A stretch of 64,000 nt of DNA, taken from NCBI GenBank assembly GCA_008694505.1, contig VZDJ01000843.1, positions 62,001-126,000 of the forward strand, in the 5' to 3' direction. A program made the position numbers and the translations under genes. The notes under the pieces were generated by a model, which did no database searches, was not told the DNA's origin, and worked only from the letters and a program-made list of their open reading frames with translations. Origin of the DNA: Cyanoderma ruficeps. Its lineage: Eukaryota; Chordata; Aves; Passeriformes; Timaliidae. Below, piece after piece: positions 10,635-20,875 of the stretch. Every line of letters begins with the position of its first letter. Position 1 is the first letter of the stretch.

Positions 10635-11424
10635 TGTAAGAAATAAAGGTTAGAGCAACTGCACAAGTTACAAATTACGGAGAAGGTTAGGGTAAAATTG
10701 TTACGAAGTTAAAAATGTACTGAGTTAAAGAGTTGATGTTTGCCATATTGTGAGAAATACCATAATATGAGTTAATGTTTGCTGAATTGTTAGAAAACCC
10801 CACTCTGTATCCCAAAAGTCTCTTTCCCTCCCCCTTAGAAATCCCCACTTACCTTGTTCCTTGTCCCACCCTCGCTCGGGCTGCGGGTCTTCTTGTAACA
10901 AGTTAACTCTTCCTCCGCCGCTGCCTACATGTCAATCAGCCTCCACACACGGTTGCTTGATACAAGGTAACTCTTCCTCCAACGCTGCCCACGTCAGTCA
11001 GCCTCCACTCCATCTAGTATGGAAAATCATGGAGACTCCCATGGGACTTTGTTGCAGACTGGACCCAATTAACACCGGAAGTCCCTAGCTGAGACGAGCC
11101 AACACAGAATCCAGACTACAAAAAGACAGCATTGAACCGGGAACACTCTAAGGTAGTTGTGGACAGTCTCCTGTACCTCGCCATGACCTAAGAGATACTA
11201 AGGAGCGAAGACACCCCTAGACTGAGAACGAGCCAACCGAGTTCCTATACTCCCGTGAGGCCGGAATTCCGGATTCTGCAGCCCCGGCAGCAGACTCCAT
11301 TGCACCTCCTCCTCAGCGTGGAGCGACAGTGGCGTAGGGCACTCCCTTGAGCCTACCCTATATAAGACCTGGAAAATAAAGGCATATAAAGGAGGAAACC
11401 TGGTCTCCTGCCCTTTTTATTACA
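10635..11424 (+). repeat. 5' LTR of ERV E
   Basis: Starts TGTAAG directly after the cut MCC exon and ends TTACA three bases before the primer site; about 790 bases. It has a TATATAA box at 11359-11365 and AATAAA at 11375-11380. No second copy exists in the window, so the 5' boundary rests on the break in the MCC exon. Confidence 0.82.
10898..11008 (+). repeat. Imperfect direct repeat in U3 of ERV E
   Basis: Two units, 10898-10946 and 10962-11008, share acaagttaactcttcctcc-like starts and a cagcctccac end. Duplicated U3 segments are often retroviral enhancers; that role is inferred here. Confidence 0.7.
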
Positions 11425-11427
11425 ACT

Positions 11428-11445
11428 TGGGGGCTTGTCCGGGAT
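11428..11445 (+). other. Primer binding site, tRNA-Pro type (ERV E)
   Basis: TGGGGGCTTGTCCGGGAT matches the complement of the tRNA-Pro 3' end with one mismatch and lies just after the LTR end. This is the usual primer of gammaretroviruses. Confidence 0.92.
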
Positions 11446-11570
11446 AAGCCACGCCCAGAAGAGGACCAAGACGAGAGGACAACGCTCGACTTGGACTCCT
11501 GGACAGCTGGCCGCCCCGGATTGGAGGACATGGCTCGCCAGCATCGAGGGACCGCTCTGAGGAGAATCGG

Positions 11571-11576
11571 GTAAGT
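11571..11576 (+). other. Candidate 5' splice donor of ERV E leader
   Basis: GTAAGT at 11571-11576, preceded by CGG, about 125 bases after the primer site. It is a near-consensus donor at the position expected for spliced env RNA. Confidence 0.5.
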
Positions 11577-11939
11577 ATAACCCGGTGGCGGGAGTGGAGG
11601 CGAGTGAGTGTTGAGTGAATGAGAGGGGGGCCGGCAGCTCGGACCCCCCCAAGCAAGTGAGGACTCCTTAGTACCGCGGTTCCACACCCCCGCAAGGGGG
11701 CTGGCCGGGAACAGGAGGAAGCGAAAGGAGATAGTGCGAGAGAGGTGTCTCCAGGGGCGTAGTGGGCCCCCCTCCGGACGTGCGGAGGAGTCAGAGTGCG
11801 AGTGGCACATCATAGGGCGATAGGAAAGTTCGTCCCTGAGTGTAGGAGGGCAGACCGACTAGGCCCAATTGAGCACGCGGTAGGGCCTAAGGAGTGGTAG
11901 GCGTGCGCCACACCGTCTGGGGTTACGGCTCGGGGGCAG

Positions 11940-12560
11940 TACGAGCGCTGGCTGCGGTAGTCACCCAGGTGCTGACTGCGGTAACTCGCATACCGGGTTG
12001 CTTTCGGGGGCTTGCGGGCTACTTTCGGGGGCTTGTGCTGACTGGCTGAGGTAGCTTACAAGGTGTGAGGAGAGAAAGAGGGTACTGGCTGAGGCTACGG
12101 CCTGGGGTAGCCCGGGTGCTGACTGCGGCAGTGGCTCAAGTGCTGGCTGCAGTAACCCGCGGGATGCGAGGGCCACTTTTGGGGGCTTGCGGACCGGGTT
12201 GCTTTCGGGGGCTCGGGAACTGCTTTTGGGGGCTCGCGTTGACTAACTGGGGTAGCGGACAGAGTATCGGTGTGAGAGAGCTGTGCTGGCTGAGGCTGCA
12301 AATCCGGAAGTAGCTACCGGGGACAGGGTCACGAAAGTTAGGGAAGGAATCTCAAGCGTAAGAGATTCCGAGTAGGGAAAGAGTGAGTTACACATTATAT
12401 ACCCAAGTGCTGGCTGTGGCAACGCACGAGATACACGGGTGCTGGCTGCGGTGGCGGGAGAGGTCCCCTTCTCCTAGGACCACTATCAGGGGCCTGTTAT
12501 CCAGGTTGCTTTCGGGGGCTTGGGGTATATAAGGAGTGGTTGAGTACTGGCGGAGGTAGC
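11940..12560 (+). repeat. Interspersed two-motif repeat array in ERV E leader
   Basis: Two short motifs alternate irregularly. Motif one, like gtgctggctgcggtag, occurs about eleven times (near 11947, 11969, 12036, 12083, 12116, 12139, 12235, 12281, 12409, 12438, 12543). Motif two, like tttcgggggcttg, occurs about six times (near 12000, 12020, 12176, 12201, 12222, 12505). Motif two contains GGGGGCTTG, the core of the element's own primer site. No long open frame is present. Confidence 0.75.
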
Positions 12561-12789
12561 AACTGAAACTCAAAAGGGGGGGATTGTCAGAAGTTACCTA
12601 CGGAGTACAAGAGGCCGAATGAGACTTTTAAACTTTAGTTGCCCGTCTGTATTTCTTTCCATTCGTGTAGGGGCACCTTAAGAGGTTTAAGTTAGAGAAA
12701 AGGGTCGGAAATTTAGACTTGTGTTGCTCTGTTTTAGAATTTCCGTTTGGGTAAGAGCACGTTGAGATTTTCTTTTTGACCCAGTGAGA

Positions 12790-13071
12790 ATGGGAGGGTG
12801 TGTGAGAAAATCGAGGTTACAGGAGGAGGCTGTAGGTAAAGGGAGAAGCATTCCTCCAGGAAGTCCTTTAGGACAGATGTTGAAAACCTGGAAGAGTAAC
12901 GAAAACACCAAGAATTTAGACCAGGTCCGAATGGTGTATTATTGCGTTGAGGTTTGGCCTACTTTAACTCTTCCTGACAAATGGCCTTGGGTTGGAACTC
13001 GAGATCAGTGGATGTGTAGGCAGTTATACCAGCACTTATTATCACACGGAAGAGAAGTAGAGCAAGTCCGC
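12790..13071 (+). pseudogene. gag: ERV E gag, part 1 (matrix start)
   Basis: Begins MGGCVRKS with glycine at position 2, the myristoylation pattern of gammaretroviral matrix. The region around residues 25 to 80 has a hydrophobic and tryptophan pattern (VYYCVEVWPTLTLP, WPWVGT) like gammaretroviral matrix. Open for 94 codons up to the exact point where ERV C is inserted (TSD gtccgc at 13066-13071). The next part lies at 28906-29170 in the same phase. Function: membrane targeting of Gag. Alone it is a truncated fragment. Confidence 0.8.
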
Positions 13072-13344
13072 TGTAGTAAGATAGGGAATAGCCGTGCGGA
13101 AGAATATCACGCTGTACGGGAAAGATAGGGATCCTCCCCTCCCTAGTTCAGGTCACCCAATAGAGTTTTGTAATGATGTCAGTAGGTGGACCAAGCAGTG
13201 GTCACAAAAGGCCATGAAAGCAAGAAATAAACGCCATTTCACCATCCATCACATTGGTGTCAGTGAGTGATTGGCCCGAGTGGCAAGTAAGGGTAGCCAC
13301 CGTGTCTTTCCTGAACCAGGTCGCAGCTTGCAGAGAAAGCAACA
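13072..13344 (+). repeat. 5' LTR of ERV C
   Basis: TGTAGTAAG to GCAACA, 273 bases, with AATAAA near 13227. The primer site follows after two bases. Confidence 0.93.
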
Positions 13345-13346
13345 AG

Positions 13347-13364
13347 TGGTGCCGAAACCCTGGG
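13347..13364 (+). other. Primer binding site, tRNA-Phe type (ERV C)
   Basis: Begins TGGTGCCGAAACCC and matches the complement of the tRNA-Phe 3' end with a few mismatches at its end. B and D use the same primer type. Confidence 0.82.
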
Positions 13365-13482
13365 AATCGCCCCCCTACCCCTGGGCTGGTGCGACCGTGA
13401 CATCGGGAGTCACCTGGACGGGTGAAAGACGGCTGAGGCGGCAGGACCAGCCCAGCGGGGAGGACGCTCCCGTACCGGCGAG

Positions 13483-15220
13483 ATGGAGGCGCTCGCCAAG
13501 GTAGTGTTGCAACTGCATAAGCAGTGGGAAATTAAGTACCAGTCTAAAGATTTTGTCCGAGCAGTCACGAGACTGCTGCACTTGGGTGCGATAGACCGTC
13601 CGGTGGATATACTCCACTCAGAGTGCTGGGAAAAATGCACTAAGGTCTTGGCGGATGATGTGATAGCCTCAGGCATTGGGAAATATTTAAAATCTTGGGG
13701 GAGGGTGACACAAGCTTTACAAAAAGCACTGCAAGAACAAGAAACTTGGAAAGCAGCCCAGAGCTGTTTGCGAGTTATCCCGAAACTAGGAATAAGTGCA
13801 ACTACACAAACTGCAACCCAGCCTTCGGCTGCCGGCGATGCTGCTGAATCTATTGATTTGAAGAGTGAAAAAGGGGAAAAGAAAGGGGAGGTGTTGTGCT
13901 CGCAGTTTCCCAGCCCAGCTTGTGATTTGTCTGAGCAAAAAGAGAAACAAAAAAGTGATGTTGTCAGTTTGATTGAGAAAGTCGATTCAGAGGTACGTGT
14001 TGAGGATGATTCGAGTTTAGAAAAAGTTTTAGAAAGACCTCCACCCTATGCGCCACAAAATGGCACCGGTGTCCAAGAAGAAGGGGGGAGTATAGAAATT
14101 TGTCCTGCCACAAGGTCGTGTGAACAAAAGAATGAAAAGAGTTGGGAGAAAAATGAAAAGAGTTGGAGAGAAGATGAGAAAAGTCAGGGGGAGGAGGTCA
14201 CGGCGTGCTGCCAAGAGTCAGCAAGAACTATGTGTGAAGGTCATAAAGCTAATCTGGGAGTGCGTCCAAAAACACATCCAGCTAAGGCAAGGACTGCCTC
14301 AAGCAGGAGGCGGAGGGACCCCAGGGGGAGAGAAAAGCCAGTCCACAGGAGGGGGCAGACGGGGCGGAGCTGAACAAAATGGGAGCGGAGCCCGGAACTC
14401 TCGAGTCAGTCGACTTCCGGCTCTGACTCAGATAACAGCTCCTATGAGAGGCCGTACGATTGGCTCTCAATCCCGAGCGGCTCAGACACAGACTCTGAGG
14501 ATGCAGTAAGAGTAAATGCCCTCAAAAGCCTAGTCCCTTTGCCCATGTCTGTAAAAAGTCGTGCAAAAGAGCTCCCACTCACTGATTGGAAAAGAATTCA
14601 GACTGCATGTGCCAATTGGGTCCCACCGAAAATCTTAGCCTTTCCAGTCAGAATAGAAGGAGAACAAAGAACATATTCACCAGTTAATCCAATAGACATA
14701 CAGGCAATTGTGAAAGCTATTGCAGATAAAGGAATCAATTCAGCAATGGTTTCAACCCTGGTAGACAGTGTATTTGGGAAGGATGACATGCTGCCATTAG
14801 ATATTAAACAGACATGTCACATGATTTTTGATGGAGCAGGCATGATCGTTTTTAAACAAGAATGGGAGGAAAACTGCGTGCGAGAATTAGCACAGGTGGC
14901 AGGAGAACAGCACCCACTGCAAGGTTCCAGCCTGCAACGGCTCATGGGGACCGATCCTACAATGATCACCCCACAAGCACAGGCTCAAAATCTAAGAGCC
15001 CAAGAGGTTGCCACCACCACCCGTGCAGCTAGAGAGGCCATTTGCACAACATGCAGAGTGGTTGCTAAGCCAACCCCATGGTCCACCATAAAACAAAGCG
15101 AAAGCGAAAGTTTTACGAAGTTTGTGGACCGCCTCTAGGTGGCAGTAGACTCATCAAATTTACCTGCAGAGGCCAAAGGTCCAGTTGTAGCAGAATGCCT
15201 GCATCAGCAATGTAACCTAG
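13483..15220 (+). pseudogene. gag: ERV C gag, part 1
   Basis: Begins MEALAK, followed directly by the GTAGTG donor at 13501. The matrix has WEKCTKVL and LKSWGRV as in A, B and D; a PPPY late motif lies near 14040; a charged lysine- and glutamate-rich spacer follows; then the capsid with KGINSAMVSTL. One frame throughout with two nonsense codons: TGA 14371-14373 in the spacer and TAG 15136-15138 in capsid. It is interrupted at 15220 by insertion B and continues at 23048 in phase. The matrix start resembles avian leukosis virus Gag, whose first six codons are also followed by a splice donor. Confidence 0.85.
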
Positions 15221-15485
15221 TGTAGTTAGCAAAACGCTCGGAAGATCTCGGGGTGTCACAAGGAGCTCAGGGCCCCTTCTCTCCATTAGGTGTGACCAGT
15301 TATGTAACCATTGAGGAAGTGACGTGGGCGCCTCAAAGTTATTTAAGAGCATGCCTACGTAGAATAAACGCATTGCACCGTTCACCATATTGGCGTCACG
15401 TGTGCTCTGTCCGGCCAGGTTGTAAGTACGCCGTGGTCCCCTCTGGACCAGGTCGTCACTGCCTTCACTTACAGCCAAGGTAACA
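15221..15485 (+). repeat. 5' LTR of ERV B
   Basis: TGTAGTTAGC to GGTAACA, with a TATA-like tatttaag (about 15341) and AATAAA at 15363-15368. Two bases separate it from the primer site. Confidence 0.95.
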
Positions 15486-15487
15486 AG

Positions 15488-15505
15488 TGGTGCCGAAACC
15501 CGGCC
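15488..15505 (+). other. Primer binding site, tRNA-Phe type (ERV B)
   Basis: TGGTGCCGAAACCCGG matches 16 of the 18 bases complementary to the tRNA-Phe 3' end. This primer is best known from intracisternal A particles. Confidence 0.88.
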
Positions 15506-15626
15506 GGCGCTCGCCACAACACGTGGGTGTTCGAGCGCGGCGGGCGACGGGAGGCTCGCTGGAGGAGGGGACGACCGGAGCAGCAGGACTGACTTCGGTG
15601 GGGAGGACGCTCCCAGTACCGCCGGG

Positions 15627-17930
15627 ATGGAATCACTCGGCAAGGTAATTTCTGAAATTTATGAGCAGTGGGGACTCAAGCGCAGGTTTAAAGATTTCGA
15701 TGTCACAATCAGGCGACTGCTCATGTTAAATGTTATAGATCGTCCTGTGGACGTCCTGCACGTCGAATGTTGGGAGAAGTGCACAGCTGCACTCGCTCAG
15801 GACGTGTTCGCGTCCAGCACGGAAAAGCCCCTGAAAAGCTGGGGAAAAGTTATGCACTTTCTAAAATCCGCTCTGGAAGAGCAAGAAACTTGGAAGGCAG
15901 CACAACAGTGCTTGCGAGTAGTTCCCAAATTGGGAGTTGGTGCTGCAACACAGACAATGACTAACGATGATTTTGCAGAAATAAAATCTTCGTCGGAAAC
16001 TAACACCCTTCCGCGGTCGTGATCCCCGTCCCCAGCCCCCGCCACCAACCCCGAAACTAACCACAGCCCATTTCCTGAGCTTGACAGCTTCCCCTTCTCG
16101 CAAAGTGGCAAAATAAATAAAGATGAAATAAAACTTAGACCCCCACCCTATGCACCCCAAAATGGAGCCGGGGATGAACAAGAAGGGCGGGTCCAGGTAC
16201 CGATTCCCGCCACGAACATGCGCAGTCAAGATCGCGAGGACGGGGACGTGTCCTGCGGCTGGGCGGGAAAACCCAAACCCAATTACAAAGCGCGATTGCA
16301 CGCACCTCCCCACGACACTAAGAAACTCCCCAAAAAGGGGCGGAGTGGACTAGCTACTCCTGTTGCCGCCCACGACAATCTTAGAGGGCGGAGTCGAAAC
16401 AAAAACCACAGGCAGCCGGAAACCTCCGACCAGTTCACTTCCTCCCAGTCGGAGGAAGAGGCCGGCACAGACCCGGAACTAGGCCCAAATTGCCGGAGAA
16501 AGCCCAAACAGGGGAGAAAGCGTAGAAATAATAGACAACACTCCTCCTGTTCCAGTTCTAACTCTAGTTCAGATTCGGATTCAGACGATTCATACCAAAT
16601 GCCCATGATTTTCAAAAAGCTCAGTAATCAAATCCCATGGTACACACATAAGGCACAGAACACAACAAGCAACACACACGAGACAAACACCCCCACACCT
16701 TTGACAGACTGGAAGGAAGTTCAAGCCGCGCTGGCAGATTTGCCGGAAACAGCAGCGCGAATCTTCCCCGTAAAGAGACTAGACAACAACTTACCAATTT
16801 ACTCAAATTACCCAAAAGACATACAGGCCATCGCCAAGGCCATAGCTGAGAAGGGAATCAATTCCGCTATGGTCTCCACTCTAATTTACAGCCTCTTTGG
16901 CAACGATGACATGCTCCCCTTTGACATCAAGCAGACATGCCGCATGATATTCGACGGCGCTGGCATGATTGTTTCCAAACAGGAGTGGGAGGACAATTTA
17001 GAAAAAATGTAAGTAAAGGCCACAGGTGACCAACACCCACTGAGAAATACAAGCGTGCAGCGCTTGATGGGGAAGGAGCCAGGCATGATTAGCCCCCAAG
17101 CACAAGCCCAACATTTGAGAGCTTCAGAGGTCGCTGCCACAACTCGGGCTGCGAGAGAGACCATCCGCGCGGCCTGCAGAGTGGTCGCAAAGCCATCGCC
17201 CTGGACCACCATCAGGCAAGCGGAGAGCGAGCGTTTTACTACCTTAATAGATCGCCTCCAAGCAGCGGTGGATGCCTCAGACCTGCCATCTGAAGCAAAG
17301 GGGCCAGTGTTAGAGGGATGCCTGAGGCAACAATGTAATCAAACGACCAAGGAACTGCTACGATCACTGCCCCCAGGTGCCAATCTGGCCACCATCATAA
17401 AACATGTAGTCAAAGAAGAAAACCTGGCCCCAGTCCAAGCGGCGGTTGGTGCTGCAATGGCCCCACTTCCTGCAGCCGTTGGTGCAGCAGTGGCAGAGGT
17501 GATGGCCATTCAGGGTCGCGGCATTCCCAGTCAACAATCAGTTCTAGAATATTCCACATCAAGGCCAAGGGGTCCCTGTTGGATATGCGGCAAAAAGGGC
17601 CACATCTCCCGATGCTGTTCCCACAACAAGAACCAGGGAAACGGGCGGGGGAGAGGGCAGTCTGGCCGCGCACGACCCTCTCCCCGTTGGAACGGACAGC
17701 GGCCCAGCTATGTCACCCCCTCGGGAACGGAGCATCTTCCTACCCCATTGCCCCCGAGAGAATTGACCAACTTCCTAGCTCAGACCCTGCCCAACATGCA
17801 GTCACCAGCACCGCAGATGTCAATTCCTCAAGCAGTGGCACAGGACATCATGCACAGCAATACCCAAGCGCAACCCACACCGCGACCAGCTCCCAGCTCA
17901 GCGGGATCCCCAGGGTGGCCTTGGCAATAA
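15627..17930 (+). pseudogene. gag: ERV B gag, two nonsense codons
   Basis: Begins MESLGK followed by the donor GTAATT at 15645. Matrix with WEKCTAAL and LKSWGKV, PPPY late motif near 16140, serine- and arginine-rich spacer, capsid, and one CCHC knuckle (CWICGKKGHISRCC, about 17577-17618). It is in one frame with two nonsense codons: TGA 16020-16022 (CGA in copy A) and TAA 17010-17012. It overlaps pro-pol by about 290 bases and ends at 17930. The N-terminal 60 residues resemble avian leukosis virus matrix more than beta or gamma matrix. Confidence 0.9.
17636..17685 (+). promoter_or_regulatory. gag-pro -1 frameshift signal of ERV B
   Basis: GGGAAAC at 17636-17642 in gag phase (G GGA AAC), a 5-base spacer, then GGGGAGAGGG (17648-17657) perfectly paired with CCCTCTCCCC (17676-17685). 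Spacer and stem length match known -1 frameshift sites. Confidence 0.82.
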
Positions 17931-20875
17931 ACTGTGACTCGGAGCGCCCCCCTGAGGTATGGGGCGTGTGCAAGCGAGCACGCCACCCGGACGATTGTTT
18001 TGTTGCGCTCATCTTCTCGGTAGACACGGGGTCGGACGTCACCATGATCCCAGACACGCACTGGCCCCCAAGCTGGCAGTTGCAAGGCCCTGTACCGGTC
18101 CTGGGAGTTGGCAGAATCCAGAATGCACTAAAAAGTGCTGAGTTAATAACCATCACGGTCTATACTCCGGACAGAGTCGAGAAGCCGATCTCATTGCCGG
18201 TTTACATCCTGTCTAACACCCCACCACTGCTGGGACGTGATGCCCAAGCTCTCCTCGGGATGAAGATAACAAATTTACCCTTAGGGCCACTCCGGCGTAC
18301 CCGCTGTTCCCAATTAAGCTGGAAGTCAACGGACCCGGTGTACGTCGAGCAGTGGCCCATCCCCGAGCCTCGAAGGTCTGCCTTGTTACAACTGATAAAA
18401 AGAGAGCTTGAAAAAGGGCATATCGAACCATCTGTCTCACCGTGGAATACCTCAGTCTTCGTCATCCCAAAGCGCAGTGGTGAGGGCTTTCGCTTGTTAC
18501 ACGACCTGCAGGCAGTCAACAAAAAGATCAAACCCATGGGGCCTGTGCAGACCAGGTTTCCCAGCAACTCCTTTGTGCCAAAGGACCAGCCCTGCGCTGT
18601 TATCGACATCAAGGACTGTTTTTTCTCCATCCCCTTGCATGAAGACGATAAAGAGCGGTTCGCCTTTTCCGTGACATTCCCGAATGGCCAACAGCCCAAC
18701 TTGAGGTTTCAATGGACAGTGTTGCCGCAGGGCATGATCAACTCGCCTACAATTTGCCAAATAGTGGTCTGCAAAGCTCTGGATCCGGTCCGATCAGCAA
18801 ACCCCAAGGCGACGATCATCCAATACATGGATGACATTTTGATCGCTGCCCCGACATCCGAGCAGGTGGACACCATCATAACGGAAGTCTCGACCGCCCT
18901 GAAGAGTAACGGCTTTGAAGTGGCAGAAGCAAAGATAAAAAAGGGCTCTTCAGTAACCTTCTTGGGAGCAAAGATCGAAAAGTCGCATGTGTCACCACCT
19001 ACTATCAAAATCCGGCATGACGTCAAAACATTGCATGATGCCCAGCAACTGGTTGGATCCCTGCAGTGGCTCTGGAACACTGTTCTCATCCCCCCGGAGG
19101 TCATGACCCCCTTGTATGACCTCTTGAAAGGAAAGCATCCATGGGAGCCCAAGGTCATCTCGGAGGAAGCGACCAAGTCGCTCGATTACATCGAAGAGCA
19201 GCTGCCAATAGCCGCGTTAGCCAGGTGGGACCCAAACCTACCTCTAGACCTATACATACATTTTACCAAAGACGGAGGAGTGGGAGCCTTGGCCCAAGGA
19301 CCAACAGAATCAGCAAAGCCAGTCCAGTGGATAGTCCTCGGGAAGTCTCAATGGGCTTTCACTCCCGGAATAGAGTGCATCGGAAGTGTCATCATGAAAG
19401 GAAGAAAACTCGCACTGAACCATCTAGGCTCCGAACCGGCAAAAATATACCTACCTTTCCGCAAGCAGTTTCCAGCTGCATCAGTGTCGCTTACAGAGCA
19501 CCTTGCTCTAGCACTCTTTGGGTACGGGGGAGAGCTCGGCTATGCAGCAAAACCCCCTTGGACGAAGTTAATTGCCGCAATGGACATTGATCTCCCGCCA
19601 AAGGTCCTGGACAGACCACAACCTGGACCTACCGTGTTTACCGACGCATCATCAACCACCTCCACGGCAGTGGTCGTGTGGCAGGAACAGGACAAATGGC
19701 AATGTGTAAAAATGAAAGAACAATCCCTCTCGGTCCAGATGCTGGAAGCGTCAGCGGTGGCCATGGCTTGCGACCTGTTCCAGGAAAACCATCTTAACAT
19801 TGTAACCAACTCCATGTTCGTAGCCAAGCTCTGCCAGGCGATGTCCCACACAGGTATTTGCAGCTCACCCGCAGCCCTGATGATTGAAGAGGCACTGCAA
19901 GCGCGCGGAGGTACGGTAACAGTCATCCACATCAACAGTCATAGTCCCATCAAAGGATACTTCCAGCTTGGGAACGATAAAGCAGACGCAGCCGCCAAAA
20001 ATCTGTGGACTTTACAGAGCGCCCAACAATTGCACGACTCACTTCACATAGGAGCGAAAGCGCTAGCAAAGAAATGCGACATCTCCATGACCGATGCAAA
20101 ATATATTGTGGCCACATGCCCACACTGTAAGAAATCCCCTTTGTGGTCAGCAGGGGTAAATCCCAGAGGTTTGAAACCATCGGAGATCTGGCAAACAGAC
20201 TTCACCCTATGCCAGCTGCTGAAGCCACAGGCGTGGCTCGCGGTCACCGTTGATACATTCAGTGGTGTCATCGTGGGGACCCAACACGCCAAAGCCAATT
20301 CAAAAGCAACCATACAGCATTGGCTGACAGCCATGGCTTGGCTCAGAGTTCCCAAACAAATAAAGACGGATAACGGAACCCACTTCACATCCAGGGCGGT
20401 TCAGGAGTTCGCCAACAAATGGGACATTGTTTTGAAGCAAGGCATTCCATATAACAGTACCGGACAAGCCATAGTAGAAAGGGCAAACCAAACCCTGAAA
20501 ACCAAACTAGAAACCTTAGCAAAGGCAGAAGGGTTCTCGGGAGCCATTCCCCCGTCGGAGCAGCCACGGCTGCTCGCGACAGCCATGCTCCCCCTGAATC
20601 AGTTTGTCAGGGGGGACCAGAGCCAAGCCCCCTCACAAAAACATTGGACAGTAAAGGCCTCGCAGGAGGGTCTGCCGGTTAGCGTCAGGAATGAGCTGGG
20701 GGAGTGGGAAACTGGGTGGAAACTCATGGTAACGGGCAGAGAGTACGCAGCGGTGCAGAAAGATGGAGATATCAAGTGGTGCCCTTTAAAATCAATAAAA
20801 CCTGTCCTACCTGATAAAACTAACAAATGCTCTGAGTTTCTCTCCGCAGGTTCTCTCCCACAAAACACTAACTAA
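17642..20875 (+). CDS. pol: ERV B fused pro-pol (protease, reverse transcriptase, RNase H, integrase)
   Basis: One uninterrupted frame, -1 to gag. Protease DTGS at 18023-18034; LLGRD; reverse transcriptase from about 18330 with LPQGM and YMDD at 18824-18835; RNase H with FTDASS near 19640, the conserved glutamate, and asparagine at 19808-19810 where A, C and D have the catalytic aspartate of TDSMF; integrase with an HX3H...CPHC domain (20029-20130), IWQTDF, KTDNGT and QAIVERAN as the D,D-35-E core, and a GEWETGW C-terminal domain. In A, C and D pol is -1 to pro; B lacks five bases near 18310-18320 (caattaagctgg against caattaaattaagctgg in A), which joins the two frames. The frame is coding-length, but RNase H is probably inactive. 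Confidence 0.9.
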   Translation, partial: RAGERAVWPRTTLSPLERTAAQLCHPLGNGASSYPIAPERIDQLPSSDPAQHAVTSTADVNSSSSGTGHHAQQYPSATHTATSSQLSGIPRVALAINCDSERPPEVWGVCKRARHPDDCFVALIFSVDTGSDVTMIPDTHWPPSWQLQGPVPVLGVGRIQNALKSAELITITVYTPDRVEKPISLPVYILSNTPPLLGRDAQALLGMKITNLPLGPLRRTRCSQLSWKSTDPVYVEQWPIPEPRRSALLQLIKRELEKGHIEPSVSPWNTSVFVIPKRSGEGFRLLHDLQAVNKKIKPMGPVQTRFPSNSFVPKDQPCAVIDIKDCFFSIPLHEDDKERFAFSVTFPNGQQPNLRFQWTVLPQGMINSPTICQIVVCKALDPVRSANPKATIIQYMDDILIAAPTSEQVDTIITEVSTALKSNGFEVAEAKIKKGSSVTFLGAKIEKSHVSPPTIKIRHDVKTLHDAQQLVGSLQWLWNTVLIPPEVMTPLYDLLKGKHPWEPKVISEEATKSLDYIEEQLPIAALARWDPNLPLDLYIHFTKDGGVGALAQGPTESAKPVQWIVLGKSQWAFTPGIECIGSVIMKGRKLALNHLGSEPAKIYLPFRKQFPAASVSLTEHLALALFGYGGELGYAAKPPWTKLIAAMDIDLPPKVLDRPQPGPTVFTDASSTTSTAVVVWQEQDKWQCVKMKEQSLSVQMLEASAVAMACDLFQENHLNIVTNSMFVAKLCQAMSHTGICSSPAALMIEEALQARGGTVTVIHINSHSPIKGYFQLGNDKADAAAKNLWTLQSAQQLHDSLHIGAKALAKKCDISMTDAKYIVATCPHCKKSPLWSAGVNPRGLKPSEIWQTDFTLCQLLKPQAWLAVTVDTFSGVIVGTQHAKANSKATIQHWLTAMAWLRVPKQIKTDNGTHFTSRAVQEFANKWDIVLKQGIPYNSTGQAIVERANQTLKTKLETLAKAEGFSGAIPPSEQPRLLATAMLPLNQFVRGDQSQAPSQKHWTVKASQEGLPVSVRNELGEWETGWKLMVTGREYAAVQKDGDIKWCPLKSIKPVLPDKTNKCSEFLSAGSLPQNTN
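18271..18277 (+). promoter_or_regulatory. Relict pro-pol slippery heptamer of ERV B
   Basis: AAATTTA is kept in pro phase. Because of the 5-base loss downstream, a shift here would leave the pol frame, so the site is no longer useful. Confidence 0.65.

Noticed and set aside
10085..10666. Long minus-strand frame over the MCC exon copy
   Set aside because: Composition-driven antisense frame in GC-rich DNA; the plus strand carries the recognisable exon.
15253..15483. Small open frame inside the B LTR
   Set aside because: It is the same LTR sequence that is open in the 3' copy; no ATG context or protein motif supports a gene.
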